This document shows, one piece after another, positions 53,001 to 64,000 of a DNA stretch of 64,000 nucleotides. A program made the translations under genes and the position numbers. The notes beneath the pieces are model-generated. The model was not told the DNA's origin, ran no database searches, and saw only the letters and a program-made list of their open reading frames with translations. This DNA is from Plumapathes pennacea (lineage: Eukaryota > Cnidaria > Anthozoa > Antipatharia > Myriopathidae), in contig OZ038463.1 of the NCBI GenBank assembly GCA_964036295.1, positions 13,321,274-13,385,273 of the forward strand. The letters are read 5' to 3'. The number at the start of each line of letters is the position of its first letter. Within the stretch, counting starts at the first letter, position 1.

Positions 53001-56000
53001 GGTAGCAGGCGGATATCCGCCGCTCTCAGATGCATGACACGCTTCACGTGATCGGCACATTTGAAAGAAACCTGCGAGGGAAAAGAAAACAAGCGATAAT
53101 TATATCAGCTGGGTGTCACGCAAAACAGACATGGACGTCACACAACACTGAAAGCTAGATGTCACGCGATACGCAAATAAGCGCTAGATGCAGTTCTCAT
53201 GGCTAGAAAACAACCCCTACCCTATTTTCAACCGGGACATCAGGTTTTGAGTTTATGTACAAACACGACACGATCATGTTGGTGGGAACATCGTCCGTCG
53301 CCTTCCAGTCCGGAGCATGGCAAATCCTCTCGGCATCGGCCTTACAAACGCTGTATAACTGAGGATCCAGCCTGTTAAAGTAACCACAAAAAGGACTTAG
53401 AGCGGTTTTCGGATGACTTTCGAAAAACTTTCAAATTTAAACTTCTGGGCCCGGTTTTTCAAAGCACGATTAGGCTAATCCTGGATTAGGTGTAAACTTT
53501 ATTGTCATTTGTAAGCCTGAAAATGTGAAGGTTTTGTCCTGCAACGATTTCCTTGATACGTTTTCAGCTACAGTAAAACAAGCTTTTTAATCCATATTTG
53601 AACAAAACCCTGCATTTCATCGGCAGAGAGGTCGTCAGAAAGAATTTCGTTAATCCTGGATTAGCTTAATCGGCTTTCGAAAAACCGGGCCCTGGGCCTT
53701 TTATCCACTGCGTTTGGATTTCGTGACGATACGGAAGGGGGTGGGGAGGGGGATTATGGCGTCTCCTCTGTGATCCAAATTAGTTTAACAATAAACGTCC
53801 ATACTCAATGGCTGTTGGAGCGGCTTTTGGATAACGTCCGTGTTAAACAAAACCAAACAAGATAACAATACAGTACAAAGGCTGTAATGAACACTTCAAG
53901 AAAAGCCCAACCAGAAATGCGAGCAGCACGTTTGCTGTACCGGTTTTGGATGGTTTCTTTTTCGTTCACGTCACTTATTAATGCATTCTACCTGCATCTA
54001 GCTTTAGGGTATTGAGACCCGCGAGTTACCAACACGCCTCGCTCTCTCAGTGCTCGACATTAAGGTTTTAGGTTGGTTGCCCTTCAGACTGTAGATTGAC
54101 TTCAAGCAATAGAAAGTTTCATAATTTCTAGTTGCCCGGCCCAGAATTTACCTGCCCGACCAAAAGTTTTGTTTGGAGCATTCTACCTGCATCTAACTTT
54201 AGCGTATTGAGACCCGCGAGTTACCAACACGCCTCGCTCTCTCAGTGCTCGACATTAAGGTTTTAGGTTGGTTGCCCTTCAGAATGTAGATTGACTTCAA
54301 GCAATAGAAAGTTTCATAATTTCTAGTTGCCCGGCCCAGAATTTACCTGCCCGACCAAAAGTTTTGGTTGCCCCGGGCAAGCGGGCAACCGTTAATGTCG
54401 AGCGCTGGAGTCTCTCTTCCCGTCAAACTCCTGCATCCTACCTGAAATCTCTGGCGAGGAAAAACTCCAAGTGCAGCAACTGTTCCCGGCATTCCTCAAT
54501 CATGTGGTCCGCGTACAAGTTCTCCATCAGACAGGAAAGCACCCTGACAAAAGACGAAAACACAAAAAATGCAAGAAAAAATAAAAATTAAATAAATATC
54601 GTTTATTTAAAGTCGAAGCATTAGGGAGTGGTTGCCCGTTCACCCGAGCCAGAGGCTCGTGTTTCAAATGTCCGACCGGTGGAATACCTGGAGATAGGAG
54701 ACAAGTTCAGAAAAAAACCGCTGTAGTGCCACCCCGGATGAAAAACCTTCTTACTACTGCCGGCCGTGTGAATTGAACCCACGATCTCCTGGCTTGGAGC
54801 TTCAATACGGATTCAGGTTCACCACCCCCAAACCGCTCGGCCACCAAGTCAGTTACATGAGAGTACTGAATTGCTTATGATGGCTGATTCTGCTGTCGCG
54901 TACAGTTCTGTGGGACGTGGGGGTCAGCCAAAGAAAACTGGAACCTCATTTCCGTTCATCAGTTTTCTCTTTCGCCTACTTACATGATGTCTCCCTCCTT
55001 CTGACCTTTGTCCTTGCACACGCTTTGAACAACAGGTTCGCACGCAGTGTACAGCGTGTGGTCGATACGGTAGTCGCCCCCTGCTCCAGTTTCTTTCAAA
55101 AGTGTAGCGATCTGCAAGGAAGAAGAAAGAGACCACGCGAAAATAAGTTCTTGACGTCACTTCCATTGGTCAGCTTTAAAGCCGTTTTCGCATGACTGTC
55201 AAAAGTAATCGTGTGATTGCTTTGCTTTTGCGTTTGCTACGCTTTCCTATTGGTCCTAACAAATTTAGCAACATTCTTGGCCAGTCAAGATGCCCCCGCA
55301 TCCTACCTTATATACGCAGGTTGCGATATTCTCGCGCAGGTGGCCTTGCCTTTTTATATGATATAGTTGATGTATCAAAGAGTCACAACCCCCTCAAACA
55401 GACAGATAAGTTACCGCTTTGTGACACTGCCTGCTCAGCTTGCGCTCTTCGCCAAGTTTCATCAAACAGTCGATAGTTTTGCCCTCTTTTTCGGTGCCTT
55501 TTCTGCAGTGATCTTCGATTTCTTTCTCGCAGTCGCGCACAACTTCAGGGTTGATGGAGAAATCGTCCATCAGCTGTTGGCGCACATCAAACATCTCCGC
55601 CTGGCACTTGCCGTCTATTGATTGGCCTAAAGTAAAATGAACAAAAGGATGAGCAAGAAAAAAAAAAAAAAGAAAGAAAGAAAGAAAGAAAGAAAGAAAA
55701 ACCCTCCACGCGCAACGGGTGCAGTGAGGTACAAGTATGACTTAGGCCCCGTTCACATTTGAAAACTAATTCAAATACAAAATGTCCGGATACAAAGTTC
55801 CTACTTTCGATTCCGGATTCGTTTTCTTTCTGGATTCACTAAAAGCGACACCGGATTCACAAAGCTAGCGTGAACGCTTTCACGAATCCGGAAACAAATG
55901 CTTCGAATCCGGATAAATTCGCTCTAATGTAAACGGGGTCTAAACCTCCGTTCCACCTTGTTCCCATTGCTATTGATCTGCAATCGCGAAAATGACTGAT

Positions 56001-56194
56001 AAACTTACTTCCCATAGAGAGGTTTTCGGATCGAAAGTAAATTGTGTTTGCTTTGGCTACTCCCTCCCCAGAATTTGGAATTAATGGTTCGTCTGCCCTA
56101 TTTTCCGCTTTTATAACGTATAAATTATTCGTCTTTGCTGTAAAAACAAAAAAAGCAAAACAAAACAAACAACACTGAACAGCAACCAAAAAAA

Positions 56195-56225
<31 letters not shown>

Positions 56226-59151
56226 TACACACGGATTTTGTAACAAAAAATACTTTAGACACACACCATCATTGAGAGCGGCCTCCAGGCAGAGCAAGAC
56301 ATTGGCCAGAATTCCGTGCATGGTTTTGCCTTTGGCACAGTCGTATTTGTCCTCGTACTTCTTGTAGTCCTTCTTACAGCTCTGGAAGAACGAGTAGTCG
56401 GCCTGCCAAAATACAACCAATAAAAACTGAAGTGACAAGAGCCATGTCACAGTCAATATTTAAAGTTCGCACGGTGTGCACGAAAGAGAATGGAAAAGTT
56501 CCAGTTCTGTTGCGCATGCCCTTGCTTTATTCGCCCCTCTAATACGGACACCTCTCTACAACTCGTAGGAGTGGTCTCTGCCGAACAGCTGCTGAATTCT
56601 CCATAAGACAGACACTTCTCTAAAATGGACAGTTGGAGCTGGTCCCGAGGGTGTCCGTCTTAGAGCGAGTTGGCTGTATCGGCAGTCAGCATGTTGTACA
56701 TCCCAATGTAATCGTTTCTGTTGACTATTTTCTGCTGTTATTGGTGATTAAAAGAACGATGACTTACTTTGACGTCTTTGGCCTGAATCTTCTGTCTGAT
56801 GGTGATCTTTTCTTTGCACTGGAAAAAAAGAAAGAAAGAAAGAGGAATATTATACACTGTAATACATGTACCTGGGGACAAAATGATGTCTAAAAGCTTG
56901 GAAGGATACAAGAGCTTATAGATACGAGATACTTATATTGAATATAAGCTGCTTCTGCTCACTTGTTAAATTTGAAGCTAGAAAAAATAGTTAGTTAGCT
57001 TTTGATTGAAACTCTGCAATTTTATATGATAAACATGATGAATCATATATACTGTATAATTGTGAATTGCGGAACATAGAATGGCAATGAAAGTGATCCT
57101 CGCAGTTATAAAACAACTGTGCGAGTTTCGAATTGATCAGTACATTAATTGGACTTTCAACAACTAGAACAATAATATTGATGTGATATTTCAAGTCAAC
57201 ACTACTGGAGTGCAGTAACAGTACCTCTGTAGACATGGTCTCCTCAAACTTGTGTTTCATCAAGCATTTGTAGACCTTCCCTTCGCCGGACGCAATGTCT
57301 CTGCAGAACCTTTCCCTGTCATCTCGGCACGCGTAATACAGCGGTCGGTCAAGATGATAGTCATCAGCAGAAAACTCTGCCATTCGGAAGATCTCCTTCT
57401 GACATTCTTCACCAAGCTCTTCCTGATGTTCTTCGAGACATTCTATCACGTCATTTTGTTCGTGAATGTCCTATCCATGCACAATGGTACAAGTTGAATA
57501 AAAAATAGGGATCAATGAGAAACACTTATAAGATTCAGGTAAACTTCATCAAACACCCCAATGCACTAGTCATCTTGTTTGCATGACAAGTTGGTTATAT
57601 AATAACTTATTAATTACCTATGTTATATGGTTGCATGTGGCGGCCATGTTGGATGAAAGTCTATTGTGCTCAGAATCAACATGGCTGCAATGTCTTTGTA
57701 TTCTGAGTCTCCAAGAATTGATTGCAACCCAAGCACTGTGCAAATTTGAAGGCTGTCAAACATTATTTCTGCCTTATTTTTGAGTCTTATTGCTCAGCAA
57801 ACCCATCGTTCCTCTTGACAACCAGGGGCCAATTCAATAGAACATTTACAAGCATACTTTACAAGTAGTTGGACCAATTTTTGCACACGTTGAAATGGAC
57901 TTTAATCCATTAACATATCCAAATACTGTTGCAGCTATCCATATAAGATATTCTCTGTAACATTTTGGGAAATTTTGTCAGATTAGAGTCCATTTAGTGG
58001 TGTTTGAGCAATGGTCCAACTTACACATACACGTGTAAATGCTTATTGAATTAGCCCCAGAACAACATTTACAAATATGTATTTTATAAGTTTCTCCATG
58101 TATAACACAGCCAAATACCACGAGGTCGGTATGTGGTTGGTATATTATATGTGGTTGGTATATATGTGGTTGGTATATATATGTGGTTGATATATATGTG
58201 GTTGGTATATTATATGTGGTTGGTATATATGTGGTTGGTATATTATATGTGGTTGGTATATATGTGGTTGGTATATTATATGTGGTTGGTATATTATATG
58301 TGGTTGGTATATTATATGTGGTTGGTATATATGTGGTTGGTATATTATATGTGGTTGGTATATATGTGGTTGGTAATGTGGTCAGTATATGCGTACAGTA
58401 TGGTAAGCAAATCTTCAATCTGCTGGGCCCGGTTGTTCGAAAGCCGATTAAGCTAATCAAGGATTAACGAAATTCTTTTTGACAACCTCTCTGCCAATAA
58501 ACTGCAAGGTTTTACTCAAAAATGGATTAAAAGACTTGTTTCAGCTGAAAGCATATCAAGGAATTCATTGTGGACGAAACCTTAACATTTTCAGGCTTAT
58601 AAATGACAAGAAAGTTTAGACCTAATCCAGGATTAGCCTAATCGTGCTTTGAAAAACCGGGCCTTGGTTAGTCAAGGTTATCATAGATGTGGCAAACTGT
58701 ACCTCTTCATCCTCCTCAGATGCCAATCTTCCACACTTGAATTTTGTAACATCATCGCTGCAGTGACTGACGAAGCCCTTGATGAGACGATAGTTGCTGA
58801 AGACGATGGCTTGCATCTTGGTCAGCAGGTGCTTGCACTTGGACTTGGTGACATTCATTCTGTTTTCCAGTAGGCAAGGTATTACTTCTGACTTGTCAGA
58901 TGACTCCAATTTTTTACATTCTGGAAGCTGAAAGAAAAGGGGGGATAGAAAATATAAACCATGATTTTGGGAAAAACAAAAGTATGTGGGTCAATTTTCT
59001 TACTGTAAATCAATCAAGAGGAAAGGCTGTAGTGTTGTAATTAATGATAATCTACATACAGTTATTCAAAGTTACATGTTACACACAGTAAGTACTTCAT
59101 GTATGCTCTATAAAATGTATCGTACAGTACAAAACTGTAATATAAATAATA

Positions 59152-59198
<47 letters not shown>

Positions 59199-62100
59199 GA
59201 TATTTTGACAGGGTAACTGCTTCAATTACAAAACTGCTATTGATGCGGTCCCTGTATATTGCACAGAGGAAATCTGAACATTCAACAAAAAAGGTCAACC
59301 AAAAGAATTTAAACTTCTGACAACATAATGTATGTTTGTAGTACATCAAAACACCACATATATGTAGCACCACATAAAAAGAATGTGCAGACTTTTATCT
59401 TGAATCTTGTAGGTTCAATATAAGGTAAAATTCTGAAAATAAGCCCCTCAAAATATTGCGTTAAGCTTTTTTTATTAAGTTTATTGTCATTTACGAAATG
59501 CACTCCTCATTCTCGCCTTGGATTCACACATTAGATTTCTATGAACTTTCAACTACCGTCTACCATATGACCTATAAACTTAGTATGGTATGACATTTAT
59601 GTATGGTATTCCATTTTCAATAAAGTTTGTTGCTGTTGTGTTTGAAGTTGGCATGTTCAGAGAAATTTAAGTTGTCACGAATTTCTAATTAACGCCCCAA
59701 TATTATCATTTGCACGTGGAAAAACTGTGGACACAAATTTCCTTCCAAATTATATGCCCAGCAGATTTTGAAATGCAAACTGAAAATAAGCCCCTCCCAT
59801 TATAAGCCCCCCAAAAAAGGCCTTTGAAATATAAGCCCCGGGGCTTATTTTCGGAATTTTACGGTAGTACAACAGATTTAGTTATGTGTGCACATGCATT
59901 TGGGTACTGGAAGTATGCACATGTGTGTAATTATGTGTGTGTAAATTTAGCATACTTGCTCATGAGAGACTTCGGGCCTCAAATCAAACTTCTGTACACT
60001 TACATGGTCCAAATCGTCTTTACAGTAATTCAGGGCTGCATTTCCAAGTCGTGGATCTGATATCAAGGATTTCTTATACATCCACAGCATCTGTGTAGAC
60101 AAGGATATTCAGAAGGCTGTACAGTATAACTATTGTCATATCTACAGAACAGTATAAATACAAGCAGTGAGTCTGTAAACTAAAGATCAATTTATTACCA
60201 CAATATATCATTAGCTACAGGTAATATAATTTTTCTCTTCCTAATGTACAAAAATAAAGCTGTGTGTTCCCTGGTTAATCCTGCATGATTTGCATTTTTA
60301 ATTTTTTTGACAACTTACATGGTGGCATTCTTCTGACACATCATCTTCCTGAAAACATTTTAAAATAACAAGAATTAGGCAACTTCACTGAATGTGGGAA
60401 AACAGTCACATGATTACTGTGTAGTAATTTAATAATAATATGCCCCCCCCATGTGCAATGTGCAATGGTCTCTTTGTTTGTTTGTGTCTGTATAATGCTC
60501 TTTCCCAGGCTCCCTTTGGCCACCTACTAAGATGGCATTTCCAAATTTGGTTCAAAAATATGAAACAAGCTCATAATTTTAGCATTTCCACCAGAAATCA
60601 GAAATGAGCACATGGGACAATGACATTGACATTTTGAGTTTGGTAAACTGTGTCTGTTAAAACTATGTGGCAGGCATATGTGCAAATGTTGGTACACAAT
60701 CAACTGTATCAAAGATGCTCTTCAAGATCAATATGCACTTAGAAAAACAAAAAGAAAAGATAGTTTGCTTGCACAATGAAACAGTAAAAAAGAAACAGAA
60801 TGCTGTCAATATCAGGGGACTGTTGCTTAGTCAACTGATTTTACACAAAAAATCCAGAAATTTTGGTTCAAATGGATCCGACAATTTCCAGAAAATCCAT
60901 TCAGAAACTGTGGAGTAAGTGTCCTGGTACAGGTGTTCCGGTTGAAACGGACCATCAAACTTTTCTGTACAATTTGAACAGTCTGTTTCCAGTCTCCCTT
61001 TGAGGAATCACTTGCATTTTGATGTGACCGCAATATGGAGTTGCAAAATAAATGGTACGCACCACACCTTCCAGTGGGTTGGTTACTATAATTTGGAAAA
61101 TTGCATAAGCCATTATGTAACAGTCGCCCCTACCAGATTTTTCCTGCAGTAAAAGTGGTAAACACACCAGGTCTTCCCACACAGACCCTCCATCCAATTA
61201 AAGCCAACCCCGCCCGACTGACTAGTCTTAAAATTGGCAAATGTTGCTAATGGAAACTTAGATAAACAAAATGGCAACCCAAAAATAAGATCATAAGCAT
61301 AAGCTCCCTCGATGAGCTTTAGCTCCTGGAGCAAATGTAATGCTCAAATATTGTTTAAATAAAAAAATTAATAAATAAATATTAAGTGACACTATTCATA
61401 TTTCATGGGGGCCAGCTAGTGACAACAGCAAATAGAGTATTCTTCTTACCTTCGCCTTGTCCTGTAGGCAAACTAAGATGGCTAAATTGTTTCCTTGATC
61501 CACCTCATGGCAATATTGACTGATATCCTCCATACAGGCTGGATCATCTGCCAGCTTTTTATTTTTTCCATCTTCAGCTTTAGGCTTGAATTTTAAATGT
61601 TCCTTGGACTCTTGAGATGCTGAAGACAAAGAAAGTCATACATGATATAACAGAATGATAGAGAGCAGCAAATGGAATTATTCCACATTTCATAAAATAC
61701 AGTCGTGCCCCACCCAATATTAAATTTTGTTCCCAAACTCAAAATGCAAATTCTTGTAACCTTGAAGAAGAACCTTGAGTGATACAGTGAGAATTTCACA
61801 ATTTCACATATTACAGTAGATTGGACTATCAATTCTCATTACATTACTCATACATTTTCCTTGTAAAAGTTTGGGAGAATATGCATTTTAGTCTTGGGAG
61901 TGAAAGGGTTAAACTTGCTGTGGTTTACAGTGAGAATCAGGGTAACCAGATAAAATTGGAATAGTATATACTGAGTGACAAAAGAAACATTATATGTCTA
62001 AATTATGACATACATTTTATTGGTTTTAATACATACAGTATCAAAAAATGAATCATAATGAATGAAAGAAAGTTTTGTTGACTGTCATTTCAAATCTGAC

Positions 62101-63544
62101 TTGAAATCCGGAGGTCCCAGGTTCAAGTCCCGTTCTGACCACTAACTGAATTTGCAACACGGTAGCTCCGGGTTCAAATCCTCGGCCACACTATGTAAAT
62201 AGCCAACTGGTTAGCCTCCGACCAGTTGGGATTCTTAACAAATTTACGTTCAGTTTATGATATTTGGTTTCTGCATTTCAAGTCTCCCCAATTAGCACGG
62301 CAGTGCTAAATACATTGAGACTTAAATAAAGTGATTTATTTTTTATTTTTTATTTTATCAATGAGTTTTCCTGTAGATGGGGACTAAGGAAACCTTTTCA
62401 GGTTTTCACAGGTAGTCCTCCATATTTCTAATTTATATCTACCTATTTTGCCAACTTTAATCAAGTATCGATCGAGTATCAAAGTATGGATCAGTAATGT
62501 TTCAAGTAAATTAAAAATTAGAAGACAACAAGTCAACCAGGAAATGGCAAGATATGGCAAAAATACTTGACTAATTTATTGGTGTAACCTTTTTGTTTTT
62601 GTCACTCAGTATAATAAATATTGTTTTAGTGGACCACCATTTTCAAATATGAAAAATATATAAACCTGTTAATCAGTTATCAAAACCAGAACATGCACAT
62701 GAGAACATCTGTAAAAGGGGTGCTATATGTCACATAATTGCTGTTTTCTTTGAAATGTAATCTGTGATTATGTATGGCCTATGTGAATTCACATTTAAAA
62801 ACCTCTAAAATCACTGAATAGTTTTCTTGGGCACATTTTTACTTGTTGGACACATTTCAAGGGGATCTTGGACTTTCTGATAGACACTAATATTAAATAT
62901 TTTCAAACTAACAAGCAAAAATAATTTCCATACATGCATGTATATGGATATAAACTACATTTGTATGTTTAGAGCCACCAGGAAAACTCAGGAACCACAC
63001 ATAAAGGTTGGAATTTTAAACAGTGAGCCAATAGATTATTCATTTGGAACTACATTCAATTATTCAACAGCTCAAACGCAATTTTGTTTTGGGAGCGGGA
63101 AGTTATATTCTTGTATCATATTAAACAACCGGTACCCCTGTACTTGCCCGTTTGAACACTGATGAATTAGCTACACAAAAAATTGTGTTCTATGGATGAC
63201 AGCATCATGTTTATAATCATGCCGAATGTATTTGTCGTTTTGCCTTTACGAATTAGCCTTAATCTCTATTCGATATCAAACTATGCTATGCTCTTTAATC
63301 GGTAGTTAAAATACAAGTTAAATGCATCATATTCGTCCTAAAATCGTACCAAGCCGGCCAACCTCTGCCTGTAAACTTCACCTTTACCTTCATTCGATTG
63401 AGCTTCATTCGCTTTTACGGGGGTAGTCGTGCTTTGTATAGTCTTCTGCTCTGTGGGCTCAGTCTCGAGCGTTCTACAATACCCAAAATGAACGAAAACT
63501 AGAAACACTGCAGCAAAGAACAAAACAACTCTAGAAGTCGCCAT
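40544..63544 (-). CDS. GLG1: Golgi apparatus protein 1 (cysteine-rich FGF receptor)
   Basis: 26 exons on the minus strand: 63388-63544, 61450-61619, 60319-60348, 60004-60090, 58703-58927, 57225-57470, 56768-56818, 56267-56402, 55415-55626, 54984-55111, 54442-54543, 53221-53371, 52934-53071, 51676-51762, 50422-50532, 49879-49970, 48942-49056, 48140-48232, 47782-47853, 47240-47305, 46270-46349, 44737-44838, 42674-42772, 42003-42123, 41324-41436, 40544-40711. The product is about 1,050 residues. Exon 1 encodes a signal peptide (MATSRVVLFFAAVFLVFVHFG). Cys-rich GLG1 repeats follow (patterns such as DYRLDxxLxxxC, then C...VIxCL), with about 60-residue spacing. The last exon holds the membrane segment (FFIVFATVLALIFVGGLVFG) and a short basic cytoplasmic tail (RLSKRVKREMKDR). 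All splice sites are GT-AG and all joints stay in phase except exon 21 to 22, which is off by two bases. GLG1 is a Golgi type I protein that binds FGFs, E-selectin and TGF-beta precursors in vertebrates. Confidence 0.92.
40965..41250. repeat. Minisatellite ACAAACAG..CACGCGCACGGA in GLG1 intron 25
   Basis: About ten degenerate copies of a 26-30-bp unit built from ACGGACACAAACAGA and CAGCACGCGCACGG. Long open frames on both strands through the array are products of the repeat, not genes. Confidence 0.85.
42483..42625 (-). repeat. tRNA-derived SINE
   Basis: On the minus strand GCGGTTAGCACGCCGGGTTCGATTCCCGG contains a tRNA-like B box (GGTTCGATTCC). The tail ends in AACGTTAAGCCGTTGACC, which is shared with the copy at 50048-50290. 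Confidence 0.65.
42866..43075. mobile_element. MITE of the TTAACCCTTTCACTCC family
   Basis: Begins TTAACCCTTTCACTCCTGAGAGTGA and ends CTCAGGAGTGAAAGGGTTAA; 210 bp. Sister copies or fragments are at 43210-43450, 46440-46630, 49157-49352, 51790-51995 and 61735-61913, all in GLG1 introns. TTAA at both ends suggests a TTAA-targeting (piggyBac-like) origin. Confidence 0.85.
44966..45176. mobile_element. Small palindromic element in GLG1 intron 22
   Basis: The interval runs from around GCATCGATCAATTCC to GAATTGATCGATAC. Only the ATCGATCAATTC ends are clearly inverted; the interior repeats GGGGACGGGAATTG- and CCCCGGGG-type words. Confidence 0.45.
45630..45815. mobile_element. Palindromic MITE in GLG1 intron 21
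   Basis: CGATGTGTGAAAGCTAGACGCCGT near the left is mirrored by ACGGCGTCTGGCTTTCACACATCG near the right, and CGACTAGGGG by CCTTGGTCG. The arms are about 70 bp. Confidence 0.75.
47561..47690. mobile_element. Palindromic MITE in GLG1 intron 19
   Basis: GTACGTTAGTTGTGATC and CTCCAGGAAG on the left are matched by CTTCCTGGAG and GATCACAACCAACGTAC on the right, around a centre GTCGACTGACGTTTCAACAAC. Confidence 0.75.
48554..48792. mobile_element. TTAA-flanked MITE in GLG1 intron 17
   Basis: Starts TTAAAGGTGGTGTTACACTGG and ends CCAGTGTAACACCACCTTAA, with subterminal TTGCAACGACG/CGTCGTTGCAA. The TTAA target and GGTGGTGTTACAC ends suggest a piggyBac-like non-autonomous element. Confidence 0.85.
49157..49352. 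mobile_element. MITE, TTAACCCTTTC family
   Basis: GTTAACCCTTTCGCTCCCAAGAGTGA at the start, and GCTTGGGAGTGAAAGGGTTA at the end. Same family as 42866-43075; it lies in GLG1 intron 16. Confidence 0.85.
50048..50290 (+). repeat. tRNA-derived SINE
   Basis: Plus strand GGTGACCGAGTGGCTTAGC resembles a tRNA A box and GAGTTTGATTCC a B box, about 40 bp apart. The body continues with AGAAGAAGGACTGTTC and AAGCCGTTGACC shared with 42483-42625. Confidence 0.65.
51466..51615. mobile_element. Palindromic MITE in GLG1 intron 14
   Basis: ACCTGCGATCAGAGCCACC and GTGGCGAAAAACACGAAAA on the left are matched by TTTTCGTGTTTTTCGCCAC and CCTGATCGCAGGT on the right. Confidence 0.8.
51790..51995. mobile_element. MITE, TTAACCCTTTC family
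   Basis: TTAACCCTTTCACTCCCAAG at the start; the far end (TACTGGGAGTAGAAGGGTCAA) is degraded. Inverted relative to the copy at 49157. GLG1 intron 13. Confidence 0.75.
52041..52283. mobile_element. MITE, GGGCCCGGTTTTTC family copy 1
   Basis: GGGCCCGATTGTTCGAAGCAAGG to GGGCTTTGAACAACCCAGCCC, with GATTAAGT-, AAACTTTGTTGTCATTTTTAAGCCT- and GGGTTAGCTTAACC-type words. Two sister copies lie at 53449-53697 and 58427-58668, all in GLG1 introns. Confidence 0.85.
53449..53697. mobile_element. MITE, GGGCCCGGTTTTTC family copy 2
   Basis: GGGCCCGGTTTTTCAAAGCACG to CTTTCGAAAAACCGGGCCC, inverted ends of about 18 bp. Intron 11 of GLG1. Confidence 0.9.
53982..54407. mobile_element. hAT-like MITE with a 195-bp tandem duplication
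   Basis: ATTCTACCTGCATCTA occurs at 53985 and at 54180, exactly 195 bp apart, and the whole following stretch is duplicated. Each copy includes CAGTGCTCGACATTAAGG (54048, 54243). Only the second reaches the opposite end, CCGTTAATGTCGAGCGCTG, at 54407. It is the same family as 3818-3963. It ends 35 bp from GLG1 exon 11. Confidence 0.85.
54620..54862 (-). repeat. tRNA-derived SINE, Leu/Ser-like head
   Basis: On the minus strand TGACTTGGTGGCCGAGCGGTTT resembles a tRNA-Leu/Ser A box with long-arm type spacing, and GTGGGTTCAATTC is the B box. Intron 10 of GLG1. Confidence 0.7.
55742..55942. mobile_element. MITE with TTAGGCCCCGTTCACATT ends
   Basis: TTAGGCCCCGTTCACATT on the left and AATGTAAACGGGGTCTAA on the right are inverse partners with two mismatches; the interior repeats ATTCGGGATTC/GGATTCG words. 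GLG1 intron 8. Confidence 0.85.
58130..58385. repeat. TATATGTGGTTGG minisatellite
   Basis: About 15 copies of TATATGTGGTTGG or TATTATATGTGGTTGG. The long repeating open frames on both strands are artefacts. GLG1 intron 5. Confidence 0.95.
58427..58668. mobile_element. MITE, GGGCCCGGTTTTTC family copy 3, inverted
   Basis: GGGCCCGGTTGTTCGAAAGCCGATTAAGC to GTGCTTTGAAAAACCGGGCC. It abuts GLG1 exon 5 closely (35 bp away). Confidence 0.85.
59157..59197. repeat. ATA/TAA microsatellite
   Basis: TAA repeated about 13 times within intron 4 of GLG1. Confidence 0.95.
59422..59866. mobile_element. MITE with ACCGTAAAATTCCGAAAATAAGCCCC ends
   Basis: AAGGTAAAATTCTGAAAATAAGCCCC at the left is the inverse of GGGGCTTATTTTCGGAATTTTACGGT at the right. 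Similar design to the element at 31191-31832. GLG1 intron 4. Confidence 0.85.
61735..61913. mobile_element. MITE, TTAACCCTTTC family, partial
   Basis: The interior AAACTCAAAATGCAAATTCTTGTAACC and the right end TCTTGGGAGTGAAAGGGTTAA match the family; the left end is lost. GLG1 intron 1. Confidence 0.7.
62095..62350 (+). repeat. tRNA-derived SINE with poly-T-rich tail
   Basis: Two B-box-like words, CCAGGTTCAAGTCCCG and CGGGTTCAAATCCTCG, lie about 55 bp apart, suggesting a dimeric or rearranged tRNA-related head. The 3' part ends with CTTAAATAAAGTG followed by TTTATT repeats. GLG1 intron 1. Confidence 0.6.
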
Positions 63545-64000
63545 GATGCCTCCAGCGCTCTTACTCTTGGCGAGGAGACCTGGTATCCACTAAAATGACC
63601 AATCACAGAGCGATACGTAAAACGTGAAAAATGGCCTCGGGCAATTAAAAAATCGAAAAGCTAAAACATTTTCCCTCAAAACAGTTTGTATTTATCTCCT
63701 CGTGGTTTGTAATTTTCGGACTTTTCTATTTTTTCCGGTTGCTAAAAACTGATGCATCAGTTCGATCAGTGCAATTTAAACAATGTCAGTATAAAGATGC
63801 CACGCTGGCAGAAACTCAGTCACGAATCTGCAGTACATGCATAAATTACATTAGCTATTAGTTGAGACAGCTGCGCATTGTGTTAAATATGGTCCCAGAG
63901 ACAAATAGAGAAATTGCGCGCAATTGTGTGATTACCCGCACAGGCAGTCACTGTTTTCACAGTTCAAATTCAGCTGCTTGACAGTCTGAATTTAAGTACA
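63545..64000. other. GLG1 5' flank
   Basis: Presumed 5' untranslated region and promoter of GLG1. No TATA box stands out; CCTCCAGCGCTCTTACTCTTGG precedes the ATG on the plus-strand reading. No other gene seen. Confidence 0.4.

Noticed and set aside
58133-58467. Long repetitive open frames (VGIYVVGI..., and TTYNIPTTYIP... on the other strand)
   Set aside because: Products of the TATATGTGGTTGG minisatellite, open in several frames.
1-64000. CRISPR arrays, bacterial operons, rRNA genes
   Set aside because: Repeats here lack regular spacers; the genome is eukaryotic with introns; no rRNA-like sequence seen.

Overview
This is intron-rich animal nuclear DNA, packed with small palindromic DNA transposons (MITEs), tRNA-derived SINEs and minisatellites. 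I infer an anthozoan cnidarian such as a stony coral or sea anemone. The virus-like element in the middle has a gene set I associate from memory with cnidarian genomes; this was not checked against a database.

Layout. (1) 1-11187: a 35-bp tandem repeat; a 0.9-kb foldback element; a decayed minus-strand Ty3/gypsy retrotransposon (about 3.1-7.4 kb) with a hAT-like MITE inside its integrase; a word-repeat region; and little recognisable coding sequence. (2) 11188-29195: an 18,008-bp Polinton/Maverick (virus-like self-synthesising transposon). It has 439-bp terminal inverted repeats differing at one base and a 5-bp target duplication GATGT. (3) 32337-38399, minus: a five-exon gene encoding an N-terminal hydrophobic segment, two CAP-Gly domains and a TKL-type protein kinase. 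(4) 40544-63544, minus: a 26-exon GLG1 (Golgi apparatus protein 1, cysteine-rich FGF receptor) gene of about 1,050 residues, from signal peptide to C-terminal transmembrane anchor, with introns full of MITEs, SINEs and minisatellites.

The Polinton carries a broken protein-primed family B DNA polymerase (two frame breaks and a roughly 0.47-kb insertion between polymerase motifs B and C). It has an intact-looking DDE integrase, a capsid-protein candidate, an FtsK/HerA-type packaging ATPase and an OB/SSB-like protein with an acidic tail. It also has a run of small, mostly membrane-associated proteins, a pair of tandem beta-rich paralogues, a large tail-anchored protein, and a protein with fifteen 18-residue CxH..CxxC repeats. 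The inverted repeats are coding: both ends encode the same N-terminal domain, continued by two unrelated C-termini. Many genes share an AT-rich leader motif (ATAC followed by A-rich sequence) just before the ATG. No adenain-type protease was found.

The most notable observation is a C-terminal reading frame in the late cluster ending in PSAPPAY. This overlaps a PSAP and a PPxY late-domain motif, next to several membrane proteins. It suggests, as a hypothesis, that this Polinton lineage makes or made particles that leave cells through membrane and ESCRT machinery.
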